Positions 7,266 through 15,783 of a stretch of 64,000 bases of DNA are shown here, in pieces. The stretch is from positions 186,001 through 250,000 of the forward strand of contig NZ_MCNV01000005.1 in assembly GCF_001718195.1 (NCBI RefSeq), in the 5' to 3' direction. Below the pieces are notes generated by a model that saw only the letters and a list, made by a program, of their open reading frames with translations, made no database searches and was not told where the DNA came from. How positions within the stretch are numbered: position 1 is the first letter of the stretch; the number at the start of each line of letters is the position of its first letter. This stretch comes from Paraburkholderia nodosa. GTDB taxonomy: Bacteria > Pseudomonadota > Gammaproteobacteria > Burkholderiales > Burkholderiaceae. Both the position numbers and the translations under genes were made by a program.

Positions 7266-8843
7266 TCAGGCCTTGGATAAGTCGCCGTCGGTCAGACGCC
7301 ATATTCCGCAAGGGTTGTTGTGCCGCAAGGCTTCTGGCAGCAGCTCGTCCGGGAATCCCTGGTAGCAGACAGGCCGCAGGAAGCGCTCGATCGCAGTCAT
7401 GCCGACAGAGGTAAAGCGGCTATCCGACGTTGCAGGGAAGGGGCCGCCGTGGATCGACGCATATGACACCTCTTGTGGATGCGCAAACGCATTGACGACG
7501 ATCCGTCCCGTACGGCGTTCGAGAAGGGGCAGCAGGCGGGCGGCGAGTGTGTGATCAGCGGGGTCGATGTGCATCGTTGCCGAGAGCTGGCCTCGAAACT
7601 GCCTCGCGATGCCGGTCAGTTGCTCGAGGTCTCTCACCCGCACCAGTAGTGCAGCGGGTCCGAAAACCTCTTCCGACAAAGCCGGATTCTCCAACATCCG
7701 GCTGCCGTCGATTTCGAAGAGAATCGATTGACCGTCCCAAGCACCCAGCGGTTCGCCGCCCACGGCGATTCGCCTCGCCCCGGCGTTGCCCTGGCGTTCG
7801 ACGTTCTTCCGATAAGCCGTGAAAATGCCTGGCGTCAACATCGTGCGCGCCTGCATTGCTTCGACGCGGGAGATCATCGCCGCCTTCAGTTCAAGGTAAC
7901 CCGGCCCGTCAATGGCGAGCAGGATGGCAGGCTTCAGGCATGCCTGACCGACAGTAACGAGCATGCGTTCAGCGAAACCATCGCCAATGACGCCACCCCG
8001 GGCAGCGAGCGCAGCTGGCATTACGAAAGTCGGATTCACACTCGTCATTTCGGTAAAGACCGGTATTGGGTCTGCACGCTGCTGGGCGCGCCGGAACAGT
8101 GCCATTCCACCGCCTTCCGACCCTGTGAAGGTAACTCCCTTGATGAGCGGATGGTCGACCAGCGCCTCGCCGATTTCGTTCCCGCCGCCGCGGATCAGAG
8201 AAAACACGCCTTCATGGAAGCCCGAATCCTTCACGGCTTGCTGGATCACCCGACCCATCATTTCAGACGCGCCTGGGTGCCCATTGTGGGCCTTCACGAT
8301 GACCGTGCAGCCTGCGGCCAGTGCCGACGCAGTGTCCCCGCCCGCGACCGAATAGGAAATCGGGAAATTGCTGGCGCCAAAGATTGCGACCGGACCGAGT
8401 GCGATTTTCTGCATCCGGTGGTCCATTCGTGCGCGCGGTTGGCGTTCCGGCTGAGCGCTATCAATCGTTGCCTGGCGGAAGCGCCCCTGGCGGACGACGG
8501 TCGAGAACTGACGAAACTGAAGCGCGGACTTCACGGCTTCTCCTTCGAGTTGAGCGACCGGCAAGCCGGTTTCGAGCGACGCGCGTCGCGCGAGCTCGGG
8601 CGTAATGACGTGGAGGCCGTCGGCGATGCGCTCAAGGAACCTGGCGCGTTCGGTAAGGCTTGTGTGGCTGTAGCTATCGAATGCCTCATCGGCGAGTCGT
8701 GCTGCGCGATCAACCTCTTCAATTCCGCCGAATGCGAAGGTCGGTTCAATCTCGACATTCAATGTCGGATTAAGTGCTTTCATGCTGCCGGACGTCCCGG
8801 CGACTTCCTGCGCACCAATTAGTAGATTACCGGTGAGTTTCAT
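7266..8843 (-). CDS. NADP-dependent ketoglutarate-semialdehyde (2,5-dioxovalerate) dehydrogenase type ALDH
   Basis: A 525-residue aldehyde dehydrogenase of the alpha-ketoglutaric-semialdehyde dehydrogenase group, an enzyme of sugar-acid and hydroxyproline breakdown that makes 2-oxoglutarate. Family markers: FGASNFPISYSVAGGDTASALAAG in the cofactor domain, FTGSEGGG, the general-base glutamate in FTEMTSVNP, and the catalytic cysteine in VTVGQACLKPA. The last motif departs from the common GQFCTNPG but keeps the Cys. It starts 15 bases after the isochorismatase-like gene, so the two form an operon transcribed leftward, probably from the HxlR-box promoter near 9.6 kb. The link to an electrophile regulator hints at aldehyde detoxification instead of sugar catabolism (inference). 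Confidence 0.88.
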   Translation of the reverse strand: MKLTGNLLIGAQEVAGTSGSMKALNPTLNVEIEPTFAFGGIEEVDRAARLADEAFDSYSHTSLTERARFLERIADGLHVITPELARRASLETGLPVAQLEGEAVKSALQFRQFSTVVRQGRFRQATIDSAQPERQPRARMDHRMQKIALGPVAIFGASNFPISYSVAGGDTASALAAGCTVIVKAHNGHPGASEMMGRVIQQAVKDSGFHEGVFSLIRGGGNEIGEALVDHPLIKGVTFTGSEGGGMALFRRAQQRADPIPVFTEMTSVNPTFVMPAALAARGGVIGDGFAERMLVTVGQACLKPAILLAIDGPGYLELKAAMISRVEAMQARTMLTPGIFTAYRKNVERQGNAGARRIAVGGEPLGAWDGQSILFEIDGSRMLENPALSEEVFGPAALLVRVRDLEQLTGIARQFRGQLSATMHIDPADHTLAARLLPLLERRTGRIVVNAFAHPQEVSYASIHGGPFPATSDSRFTSVGMTAIERFLRPVCYQGFPDELLPEALRHNNPCGIWRLTDGDLSKA

Positions 8844-8858
8844 GAGTGTTCCTTTCGA

Positions 8859-9482
8859 TCAGGCGGGAAGTGCAGCAACCAGCTCTGCCGTCGTCAGGAT
8901 TTCATGGGCGAACGTGGGGCCATTCAGTTCGTGCGCGGCACGCATCATTTCCTTGGTGAAAGCCGCTGTAGCGTCTCGAACCAGCGTGACGTGATAGCCC
9001 AGTTCCATTGCAAAGCGGCTCGTGGACTCAATACATGTATTCGCCAGCAGGCCGACCACGATCACGTGCGTGATGCCTTGCTGTTTGAGCTGGAAGTCGA
9101 GGTCGGTGTTAGCAAAGCCGCTTTGGCCCCAATGCTCGTGAATGATGATGTCGCCTTCCTGCGGGACAAAGTCAGGATGCCACTCACCACCCCACGTGCC
9201 CTTGGCGAACGTTTGGCGCTTCTGTACGAGGCGTTGAGTTGGGTTCGGATGGTCCCAGTTTTCGTAATCACCAGGTTGCCAGCGGCGATGCGGCACATAG
9301 AGAACCTGGATATCTGCTCTCCGCGCGCTTGCGACAGCAGCACGGAGATTGTCGAGCAGCCGGACTTCGGCGGCGATATCGCGCAGCATCGGAAAGAGCT
9401 TGCCGCCGTCCGAAAGAAAGTCGTTGTACGGATCGACCAGCAACAGTCCGGTGCGGTCCGCGTCGTATGCAGGGTTGGACAT
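8859..9482 (-). CDS. isochorismatase-family cysteine hydrolase
   Basis: A 207-residue member of the isochorismatase-like superfamily. The triad is visible: Asp in LLLVDPYNDF near residue 17, Lys in RQTFAKGTWGGEW, and the nucleophilic Cys in LLANTCIESTSR near residue 137. Length matches the amidase branch of the family, so the substrate could be an amide or an isochorismate-like ether; it cannot be decided here. TGGAG lies before the ATG. First gene of an operon with the aldehyde dehydrogenase. An HxlR-type palindrome lies about 124 bases upstream. Confidence 0.88.
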   Translation of the reverse strand: MSNPAYDADRTGLLLVDPYNDFLSDGGKLFPMLRDIAAEVRLLDNLRAAVASARRADIQVLYVPHRRWQPGDYENWDHPNPTQRLVQKRQTFAKGTWGGEWHPDFVPQEGDIIIHEHWGQSGFANTDLDFQLKQQGITHVIVVGLLANTCIESTSRFAMELGYHVTLVRDATAAFTKEMMRAAHELNGPTFAHEILTTAELVAALPA

Positions 9483-9605
9483 TTCAATACTCCATTAGAT
9501 CAGTGTGCGAATGAAGCATTCGCGTTGCACAGTCGGCGCCAGGTTGCTTTTGTTGGACGATTCCTGACGCCTGGTGCAGTGAAGACAGTGACCGAAGGAT
9601 ATAAC

Positions 9606-9618
9606 TATGATAATCATA
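9606..9618. promoter_or_regulatory. HxlR-type operator upstream of the isochorismatase operon
   Basis: TATGATAATCATA, identical to the box before the HxlR gene. The surrounding 9.53-9.66 kb sequence resembles 2.55-2.66 kb upstream of the SDR gene. Confidence 0.65.
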
Positions 9619-9844
9619 CCGTCAAGTGCCGCGCGGCTTTCCTGACGATTCGCCCGAAGTTGAAACGTCTGCAGCCCACCGTCCAGCGGGGCGTGTAGCA
9701 TGCCGGCGGCGCGCTTCGATCAACCCGGCGTAGCGTCGGATTTGACCTACACTCTGGTGACGGACGAGGCAGCGTGCTAGACAGGCGGCGTCATGCTGGC
9801 CGCCGCGGAATCCATCGCGGCGAGTTAGGTGCATATGAGGTTAA

Positions 9845-10255
9845 GTGACGGTGGCTGGCGTTGAAAATGTCGAGTTCGTCGGTAGCAAGAGCCGAGTAGC
9901 TGTTTCCGGCGTCTGGTCGACCTGTTACACCATCGTGCTCGGCAGGGCAGCACAGCTATGGAAGGTCACACTGCCCGCTCGCCTCTTCCGTGGACATCCA
10001 CGTGTACATCGAGCAGGCCGGGCCGCGCGGTTCCTCGGTTCAAAGTTCAATATCCGCGTGCCGGCAATGGAAGAGGCGTCGTCGAGAGGATCGCGAACTT
10101 GGCCAATCAGACCTGCCCGTAGTCAAAGTCTGCGCGGGAACATGAAATCAGCACGAAGATTGTCGCAGCATGATCGCCATGGGCACGCGCCGTCACTGAA
10201 CATCGTTTGGGATGTCACCGTCATGTAGACGAAGTTCGTCGTTGCACTGCTCGCG
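9845..10255 (+). pseudogene. decayed third copy of ohr plus start of the secreted-protein gene
   Basis: This stretch aligns along its length with 3740-4190: residues like VENVEFVG, SGVWSTCYTIVLGRAAQLWKVTLP and FNIRVPAMEE correspond to VENLDYIG, AGAWSACFTTVFGMAAQLQKVTLP and LNIRVPGVEK of ohr copy 2. Small indels break the frame after VTLP, the N-terminal ~40 residues are missing, and the CPYS segment is out of frame. The homology continues through the intergenic gap into the next gene, whose second codon is now TAG (ATG TAG ACG at 10223). The upstream flank (9.53-9.84 kb) likewise resembles 2.55-2.97 kb, so a block of about 1.6 kb was duplicated and then eroded. Confidence 0.8.
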
Positions 10256-10344
10256 CGTCGAACTCGTCAACGGACGTGCAAGTTGCTGGGGCCTGCAGGC
10301 GCCCTGAACTTAATACTGGTCTAGCAATCGCCAGGAGAAGCACC

Positions 10345-11202
10345 ATGCCCGACTCTTCACAATTTGACATCGACCTCAGTTGTCCGGGCCGGTGGACGAT
10401 CACCTTCAGCAACCCGCCGATCAACATGTTTGTTCCTGCGACGATCGTCGAATTGGGAACAATAATGGCCGACCTTGACTCAGACCCGTCCGTGAAGGTC
10501 GTAGTCTTCCAGTCGGCGAATCCCGATTTTTTCGTCGCCCATCTTGATGTAGCTAAAGCGGCCGAACGGCCGGAGGTATTGGGTCTTTGGCGCGACTTTG
10601 TACTGCGACTCGCCTCATCGCCAGTGGTAAGCATTGCAAAGATTCGCGGCCGCACGCGCGGCATCGGGAACGAGTTCGTTCTGGCCTGTGACATGCGCTT
10701 CGCCAGCAAACAGAGTGCCATATTCGGTAACCCCGAAGTCGGCGTTGGTCTGGTCCCAGGTGGCGGAGCGCTGGAATGGCTCCCGCGCCTGGTCGGCCGG
10801 TCGCGGGCACTTGAGTTTGTCCTCAGCGCCGACGACTTCGACGCCGACGTCGCCGAGCGCTATGGCTGGGTAAACCGCACGATGGACGATGACACTCTCG
10901 ACGACTTTGTTGATACGCTTGTCAAACGCCTGACATCATTCGACCGTGAAACACTCGGCCTGGCAAAAGCCCAGATCAATCGATTCGGAGTGCCAACGGG
11001 GTCCGAGATCCAGTCGAGCATCGACATGTTTTTCCCCGCGCTGGCCTCGCCAAGTGGGCAGGCCCGCCGCGCCAAGCTCCGGGCGATGGCCTACGGAGTT
11101 CCAAGCGACTTCGAATTGAACTTCGGCAGGTACCTGCCTTCACTGGGGCCGGCGGGCGATGATAACGCGGCTGTGCCGGCCGCCGGCGCGGCGAAGAGCT
11201 GA
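10345..11202 (+). CDS. enoyl-CoA hydratase/isomerase family protein
   Basis: A 285-residue crotonase-fold protein. [25 protein letters not shown] forms the first oxyanion-hole region and [30 protein letters not shown] carries a Glu at one usual catalytic position (segments cited in part). The N-terminus [22 protein letters not shown] replaces the common start and the C-terminus has a Pro/Ala-rich tail. CAGGAG before the ATG at 10345 fixes the start; longer in-frame openings run into the pseudogene. Substrate unknown; some members in stress clusters act on non-CoA substrates. Confidence 0.83.
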   Translation: MPDSSQFDIDLSCPGRWTITFSNPPINMFVPATIVELGTIMADLDSDPSVKVVVFQSANPDFFVAHLDVAKAAERPEVLGLWRDFVLRLASSPVVSIAKIRGRTRGIGNEFVLACDMRFASKQSAIFGNPEVGVGLVPGGGALEWLPRLVGRSRALEFVLSADDFDADVAERYGWVNRTMDDDTLDDFVDTLVKRLTSFDRETLGLAKAQINRFGVPTGSEIQSSIDMFFPALASPSGQARRAKLRAMAYGVPSDFELNFGRYLPSLGPAGDDNAAVPAAGAAKS

Positions 11203-11315
11203 GCCTCCTCGTACAATTCGTGCGGTGGCCGCCGACGCGGTGCGCCGCAGCTTATTCCTCAGCCACAGGCGTCGTCTCGGTCATCCGGGATGCGGCGACC
11301 AAGGAGGCGACGGCG

Positions 11316-12077
11316 ATGATAAAGCAGAAGATTGCTTTCGAGAACGGCCAGGGTGTATCGCTGGCCGGGCTCCTTGAGCTTCCTGACAAACCTGTCGCAT
11401 ATGCGCTGTTCGCACATTGCTTTACATGTGGTAAGGACCTGAAGTCCGCGTCGAAGATCGCACGGGTGCTGACTGAGCAGTCGATTGCCGTATTGCGCTT
11501 CGACTTTACAGGGCTTGGTAACAGTGACGGCGATTTCTCCAACAGTAACTTTTCCTCCAACATTAGCGACCTGTTGGCGGCAGCGGATTTCCTCAGAAGA
11601 GCACATCAGGCCCCGACCCTCCTGATTGGTCATAGTTTGGGTGGCGCGGCAGTTTTAGCTTCGGCTTCCGACATACCGGAATCAAAAGCGGTCGTTACGA
11701 TCGGGGCTCCTGGCGACGTACGACATATCAAGCATTTGTTCAAGGGCAGCATCGAATCAATCGAGAAGCTCGGCGCCTTGACCGTTCAGCTTGCCGGTAG
11801 GGACTTCACAATCAAGCGTCAATTCCTCGAGGACGTTGATGAACACCGGCTGGAAGAGAAAGTCGCGAGGCTAAAGAGGGCATTGCTCGTCTTCCATTCT
11901 CCTTTGGACGACACTGTTAGCATCGACCAGGCACAAAAGATCTTCCTGGCGGCTAAACATCCAAAGAGTTTCATATCGCTGGATCTGGCTGACCATCTAC
12001 TCAGCGGCAGCAAAGATGCAGAGTACGTGGCACGTTGTATCGCTGCTTGGGTATCGCCATATATCCCTTCGCAGTAG
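11316..12077 (+). CDS. alpha/beta hydrolase matching the N-terminal half of hydrolase-OsmC fusions
   Basis: A 253-residue serine hydrolase with [10 protein letters not shown] (oxyanion region), [13 protein letters not shown], nucleophile elbow [10 protein letters not shown], and a late DDTVS/DLADHLL that supplies Asp and His. The whole sequence matches the hydrolase half of the widespread bifunctional alpha/beta hydrolase-OsmC proteins, which run to about 400 residues; here it ends exactly where the OsmC half would begin. The start is the ATG at 11316, 8 bases after AAGGAGG. With two stand-alone OsmC-fold proteins nearby, the functions may have been split (inference). Confidence 0.85.
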   Translation: MIKQKIAFENGQGVSLAGLLELPDKPVAYALFAHCFTCGKDLKSASKIARVLTEQSIAVLRFDFTGLGNSDGDFSNSNFSSNISDLLAAADFLRRAHQAPTLLIGHSLGGAAVLASASDIPESKAVVTIGAPGDVRHIKHLFKGSIESIEKLGALTVQLAGRDFTIKRQFLEDVDEHRLEEKVARLKRALLVFHSPLDDTVSIDQAQKIFLAAKHPKSFISLDLADHLLSGSKDAEYVARCIAAWVSPYIPSQ

Positions 12078-12212
12078 GCGGTAAAAGCCTTGATTCGTCA
12101 ATGCAGCGGTTTGGCCGGAGAACATGAAAGTGAAAATACATTGCCCGCAGACAGCCGGGGCAGTTGTGTTGCAACGTAGGCTTGGGGAGATCGGTGCCAC
12201 GCCATCATGCCT

Positions 12213-12560
12213 TTAGCACTGTTGCACTGAGTACAAGTAGTCCCGGTTTGTCCAACGTCCCGTTTGTGTAGCTGTGAGACTGCCGTTCGGATTCCTTGCA
12301 CGCTGAAAAAGGAGAAAGTGAATGAAGGCTACGCGATTGAGATAGCCGTAGATATAGAGCTTGAGCAGAACAGCTGGATGGTAAGACGGTCGGCCCGTAG
12401 TCGCGGGCGTGGTGCCCTCGAATCCCATTGAAGCCAGATCGAGCTCGTCTACGAATGCATCGACTATCCGGACAGGGTTGTCTTCGGCGATAAAGTCTTC
12501 AAGACATTCCGGCAGCAACGTTGACTGATTGCGGTTCGCACCTTCGACAAATCGCCCCAT
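12213..12560 (-). pseudogene. 5' remnant of an IS1182-type transposase
   Basis: The first ~79 residues (TLLPECLEDFIAEDNPVRIVDAFVDELDL..., GRPSYHPAVLLKLYIYGYLNRV) are the N-terminal domain of IS1182/IS5-superfamily transposases, normally about 450-480 residues. After YGYLNRV the homology stops and the frame runs into unrelated sequence, so the catalytic domain is absent. Inactive by itself. It lies immediately left of the Tn7-like element. Confidence 0.8.
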
Positions 12561-12803
12561 CTCCGCCTCTCGCTCTAACAGGTTGATTCAGTCTAGGTGA
12601 TCGTTCGGGTTTTGGCACAGCCTCGGCCGACTACTGCCGGATGCGATGGGCCAAATGCGCCCCAGAGGGGAGACTCGATTGCGTGCGGCTTATCGCCATT
12701 GAGCTTCGAGGATTTCACGATGTCATGGCCATGGCGCGCAGTACGGCGCCACAGGAGGACGCCGGCACGTTTTCGCGGTAACAGCATTCTCATGTTTTAG
12801 ATT

Positions 12804-12833
12804 CTGGACTGAAAATGGGGGTTATCAGTCCAG
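12804..12833. terminator. hairpin between IS remnant and transposon core
   Basis: Perfect 9-base arms CTGGACTGA/TCAGTCCAG around a 12-base loop (AAATGGGGGTTA), 40 bases beyond the tniQ stop codon. There is no clear T-run on either strand, so it may be a structural element or part of the element's left end rather than a true terminator. Confidence 0.35.
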
Positions 12834-12872
12834 CGCTGTTTCGCGATCGGCCGCACCGCGGTGGAGCATGCA

Positions 12873-14750
12873 TTAGAGGTGCCGTGCGCCGCCGATTCTG
12901 GCTCGCTGGTAACGGCGCGCAGCATCGCCCAGCTCCGGGCCCGCCCGCCAGAAGCCGCCGAAGTGCCGGACATCGCTAACGAGCGCGTGGTAGCTGTCAG
13001 CCAGCATCGGATCCATGGGTTCAGGCCTGACAAGCGGTACAGCCGGGGTGTGCGGCAGGGTAACGTGGCAAACGCGCTGATAGTCAGCGGCGCTGCGGCG
13101 CAACGCTTTGATGGCATCACCTGGCGTGGCGCCGACCGCCTGCAGCCGGGCTCCAGCTAGTCGCGCTGCGAATTGCCTGTCCCGGGTGCGGTAAATCCAG
13201 CACCACAGGCGCTTGGCCGTGAATCCGAACAGGCGCCGACGTCGAAGGTCGAGTTCCGCCGGCTCGATCGTGTCCATGACGGTCCAGCCGGCATCGCGCG
13301 CCCACGTCAAACACGCGCCGGAATGATCGGCGAGCATCGCATCATGGCGCGTCTCCAACGCACGTGTATGCCTGGCGCGTCGTTCAGACTTGGCTGTGTG
13401 GGGCGCGGCGGGCCATGTAGAAGCAGCGGCGGTGACGAACTGCAGGCCGTCGGGCATCGCTCTGGCTAGCCACGCGCAGGCATTCCATGGTGCATAGGAC
13501 TCCGTATCAGACCAATCCGCAACACCTGTATGAGCCACCAGTGCGGCCCGCTGCTTCGCTTCATGCCAGACGGCGCCCAGCGTGACGCGTGCAGCGTGAT
13601 ATTCCGCCCAGCATGCCAGCGCAGGACTCAGCGTATTCGCCCCCTTTACGCAGCATCCGTCCTTGATGTGATGGCGCAGCCCACCGACAACGTCCCATGG
13701 TGGCTTTCGACCCGGCCAGCGGCGTCGTTCGACCTCTGGTTCAATCGCCCGCGACCAGAGGACGTCCGTGAAGGCAAGGAGCGCTCGCACGTCGGACTGT
13801 ATCCGTTGGCCGATTTCCAACGGGTTGCCTGTTGCAACGAAGGACCTGACGATCCGCGTTGAGTGCGGAGCGATATGCCCGCGAATGTGCCGCGCGAGCG
13901 CGCGATAGACCGTAACGTCGGGCGTATCGTCCCAGAACGCAGTGATGGGCGGTGGTCGCGCTTTCGGGGGAGGCTGGATACGTCCGGTCGGCGAGGTACG
14001 TTCCGCTTTCGCGAACTGATGAACGGTAAGCCATCGCGTAGACTCGTCGTTCAACGGACGGAAACACGAAGGCCAGGTCATGCCGAGCGCGCGGGCGGCA
14101 GTGGCAAGCCAGAACAGACTTCCGGCAGCGTGCTGCTTCAAGGCTTCTTCCAGCAGTCGCGGCCGTACCAGTGTGCAGCAGGACTCAATCCACGCAACGA
14201 CGGGCTCGAACGCGCGGGTTGCCGCTGCGGGTAGCGTTGGCCGCCGGCATGTCTCGTGCGTGAAGAAGTGCAACCGTCCGCATCGACAGCTGCCCGCGGT
14301 ACTGAAGTCCGCCGTGCGGCGCAGCGTTGCCTGAAAGGGCGCTCCACAATGGCAGCAGTCAACGAGCGGCGTCCCGTGAATCGGGCACTTGTCCAGCAGG
14401 TTGATGGACAAGAGCGCTGCGTGGTAGCCGGCGGCGAGGCAGGCGAGGCAGATGCGCGGGCGAGGCACCACGATCGCAAGGCGTAACCATGACGGCAGCG
14501 TGCCCAGTGTGGACCAGCGCAATGCGTCGGGCGGCTCCCCGAGTTCATTCGCAAATGCCGTAACGTCCACGGGTTGGGTCGCGTTCTCAATCAGTTCAAC
14601 CGCGAAGGCACCCCGGCAGGCCGCGTGTGTCAGGATCCGCAGGTCCCGTGCGTGTAGCGCATTGAGCGAGCACGCGCGCAGCACCGTGTGCCAGAGCGAG
14701 GCATACGGCAGGATGCTGCCTGCGTGCCAGGTCAGAAGGCGTTCAGGCAT
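12873..14750 (-). CDS. tniQ: TniQ/TnsD-like target-site selection protein
   Basis: A 625-residue TniQ-domain protein. The N-terminal ~200 residues show the TniQ layout: LLTWHAGSILPYASLWHTVLR, then zinc-binding cysteines in CLACLAAGY, CPIHGTPLVDCCHCG and SCRCG. The long C-terminal part (Arg/Trp-rich, repeated ADW/ARDAGW helices) is TnsD-like in size and may bind the target DNA. It overlaps the ATPase gene by 8 bases, which suggests translational coupling. TniQ proteins bridge the target to the ATPase filament. No CRISPR components are present, so a protein- or tRNA-guided mode would be expected. Confidence 0.83.
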   Translation of the reverse strand: MPERLLTWHAGSILPYASLWHTVLRACSLNALHARDLRILTHAACRGAFAVELIENATQPVDVTAFANELGEPPDALRWSTLGTLPSWLRLAIVVPRPRICLACLAAGYHAALLSINLLDKCPIHGTPLVDCCHCGAPFQATLRRTADFSTAGSCRCGRLHFFTHETCRRPTLPAAATRAFEPVVAWIESCCTLVRPRLLEEALKQHAAGSLFWLATAARALGMTWPSCFRPLNDESTRWLTVHQFAKAERTSPTGRIQPPPKARPPPITAFWDDTPDVTVYRALARHIRGHIAPHSTRIVRSFVATGNPLEIGQRIQSDVRALLAFTDVLWSRAIEPEVERRRWPGRKPPWDVVGGLRHHIKDGCCVKGANTLSPALACWAEYHAARVTLGAVWHEAKQRAALVAHTGVADWSDTESYAPWNACAWLARAMPDGLQFVTAAASTWPAAPHTAKSERRARHTRALETRHDAMLADHSGACLTWARDAGWTVMDTIEPAELDLRRRRLFGFTAKRLWCWIYRTRDRQFAARLAGARLQAVGATPGDAIKALRRSAADYQRVCHVTLPHTPAVPLVRPEPMDPMLADSYHALVSDVRHFGGFWRAGPELGDAARRYQRARIGGARHL

Positions 14751-15783
14751 GGCTTGCCTGATGCCGGGCGATGTTTCGCAGGCCGGCCGTCGCAGAGACG
14801 AGCGCCATCAGCGTGCGGTGCCCGCAGTCTTCGACGGCCGCGCGCCAGGCTGCGCTCGAGGTCGAGGCCTCGACGTCGGCCCCACTGGCGATGCGCAGCA
14901 GAACGTGACGGCAGGCCTGAGCAACGGTTTTCATCGGGAAGTCGATGGGGCCCGCGTAGCGCTCAGGTAACGCATCGCACATCGCCTGCATGAGCTCATC
15001 TGCACAGCCGGCCATGCGGAAGCCACCGGCCCACGGCCGTGGGGCGAGGCCTGCCGTGAAGGAGTGTCCCGATCCCGATGGCCATTCGCTGCCCTCGTCA
15101 TAGCCGCGCATCACATACGCAAGCTCGCCGACGTTTCTCACGCCATGGAAGGGCTCGGCGGCCAGCATGAAACGAGCAGCGACGTGTGCGCCGCCGGCCA
15201 GCGCCATACCGACAGGTTCATCAAAGAACTGCATTGAGGCGATCGAGAACACGCAAAGGCGGACGCGTTGCTTCTCGAGCAGGCTATGCAGCTCGACAAG
15301 CCATAGCCACTCGCGCTGCGTCATGCCCTGAGCCTCATCCACCACGAGCACGAGAAATCTTCCCCCGCCTTGCGATGCGAGCTCGATCCAGCGCTCAACG
15401 AGCATGTCCTGTCGTTCAAGCGGATTGCGGCGCGCCATGGCCAGCCGGTGTCCACTCGCTTCAAGCAGATGGGCATAGAAGCGGCCCACCGCCTGGCTGC
15501 CACCCGAGTCGGTGTGACTCCAGATCACCATGGGCACGTACCCGCCGTGGCGCTCGGACATCAGCCTTTGAAGCCAGTGGTCAACGGCGTTCGACTTGCC
15601 GAAGCGGAAGGGGCCAAATATCGTCGCGCCGTCGACCTGATCATCGAGCCAGGTGCCGATTCGTTCGACCATGTCGTGAATCGCTACGGTGAACAGGGAA
15701 TAGTCGCGCGTCACGACCGGATGATCTTTGGGAACCCCGGGCGCGACAAGCGGCTCTTTCGGGGTGCTGTCGAACGTCACCAT
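14743..15783 (-). CDS. tniB: TniB/TnsC-like AAA+ ATPase
   Basis: A 346-residue AAA+ ATPase. The Walker A is GPFRFGKS near residue 58, the Walker B is VLVVDEAQGM near residue 148, and the C-terminus carries a short helical tail. It matches the transposition ATPases (TniB/TnsC) that polymerise on DNA and pass target information to the transposase. It begins inside the last codons of tniA (7-base overlap) and its end overlaps tniQ, so the three are one transcription and translation unit. Confidence 0.85.
   Translation of the reverse strand: MVTFDSTPKEPLVAPGVPKDHPVVTRDYSLFTVAIHDMVERIGTWLDDQVDGATIFGPFRFGKSNAVDHWLQRLMSERHGGYVPMVIWSHTDSGGSQAVGRFYAHLLEASGHRLAMARRNPLERQDMLVERWIELASQGGGRFLVLVVDEAQGMTQREWLWLVELHSLLEKQRVRLCVFSIASMQFFDEPVGMALAGGAHVAARFMLAAEPFHGVRNVGELAYVMRGYDEGSEWPSGSGHSFTAGLAPRPWAGGFRMAGCADELMQAMCDALPERYAGPIDFPMKTVAQACRHVLLRIASGADVEASTSSAAWRAAVEDCGHRTLMALVSATAGLRNIARHQASHA

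Noticed and set aside
12804..12833. Hairpin considered as the left end of the Tn7-like element
   Set aside because: It shares no repeat with the tniA-side end and has no matching target duplication, so I list it only as a hairpin.
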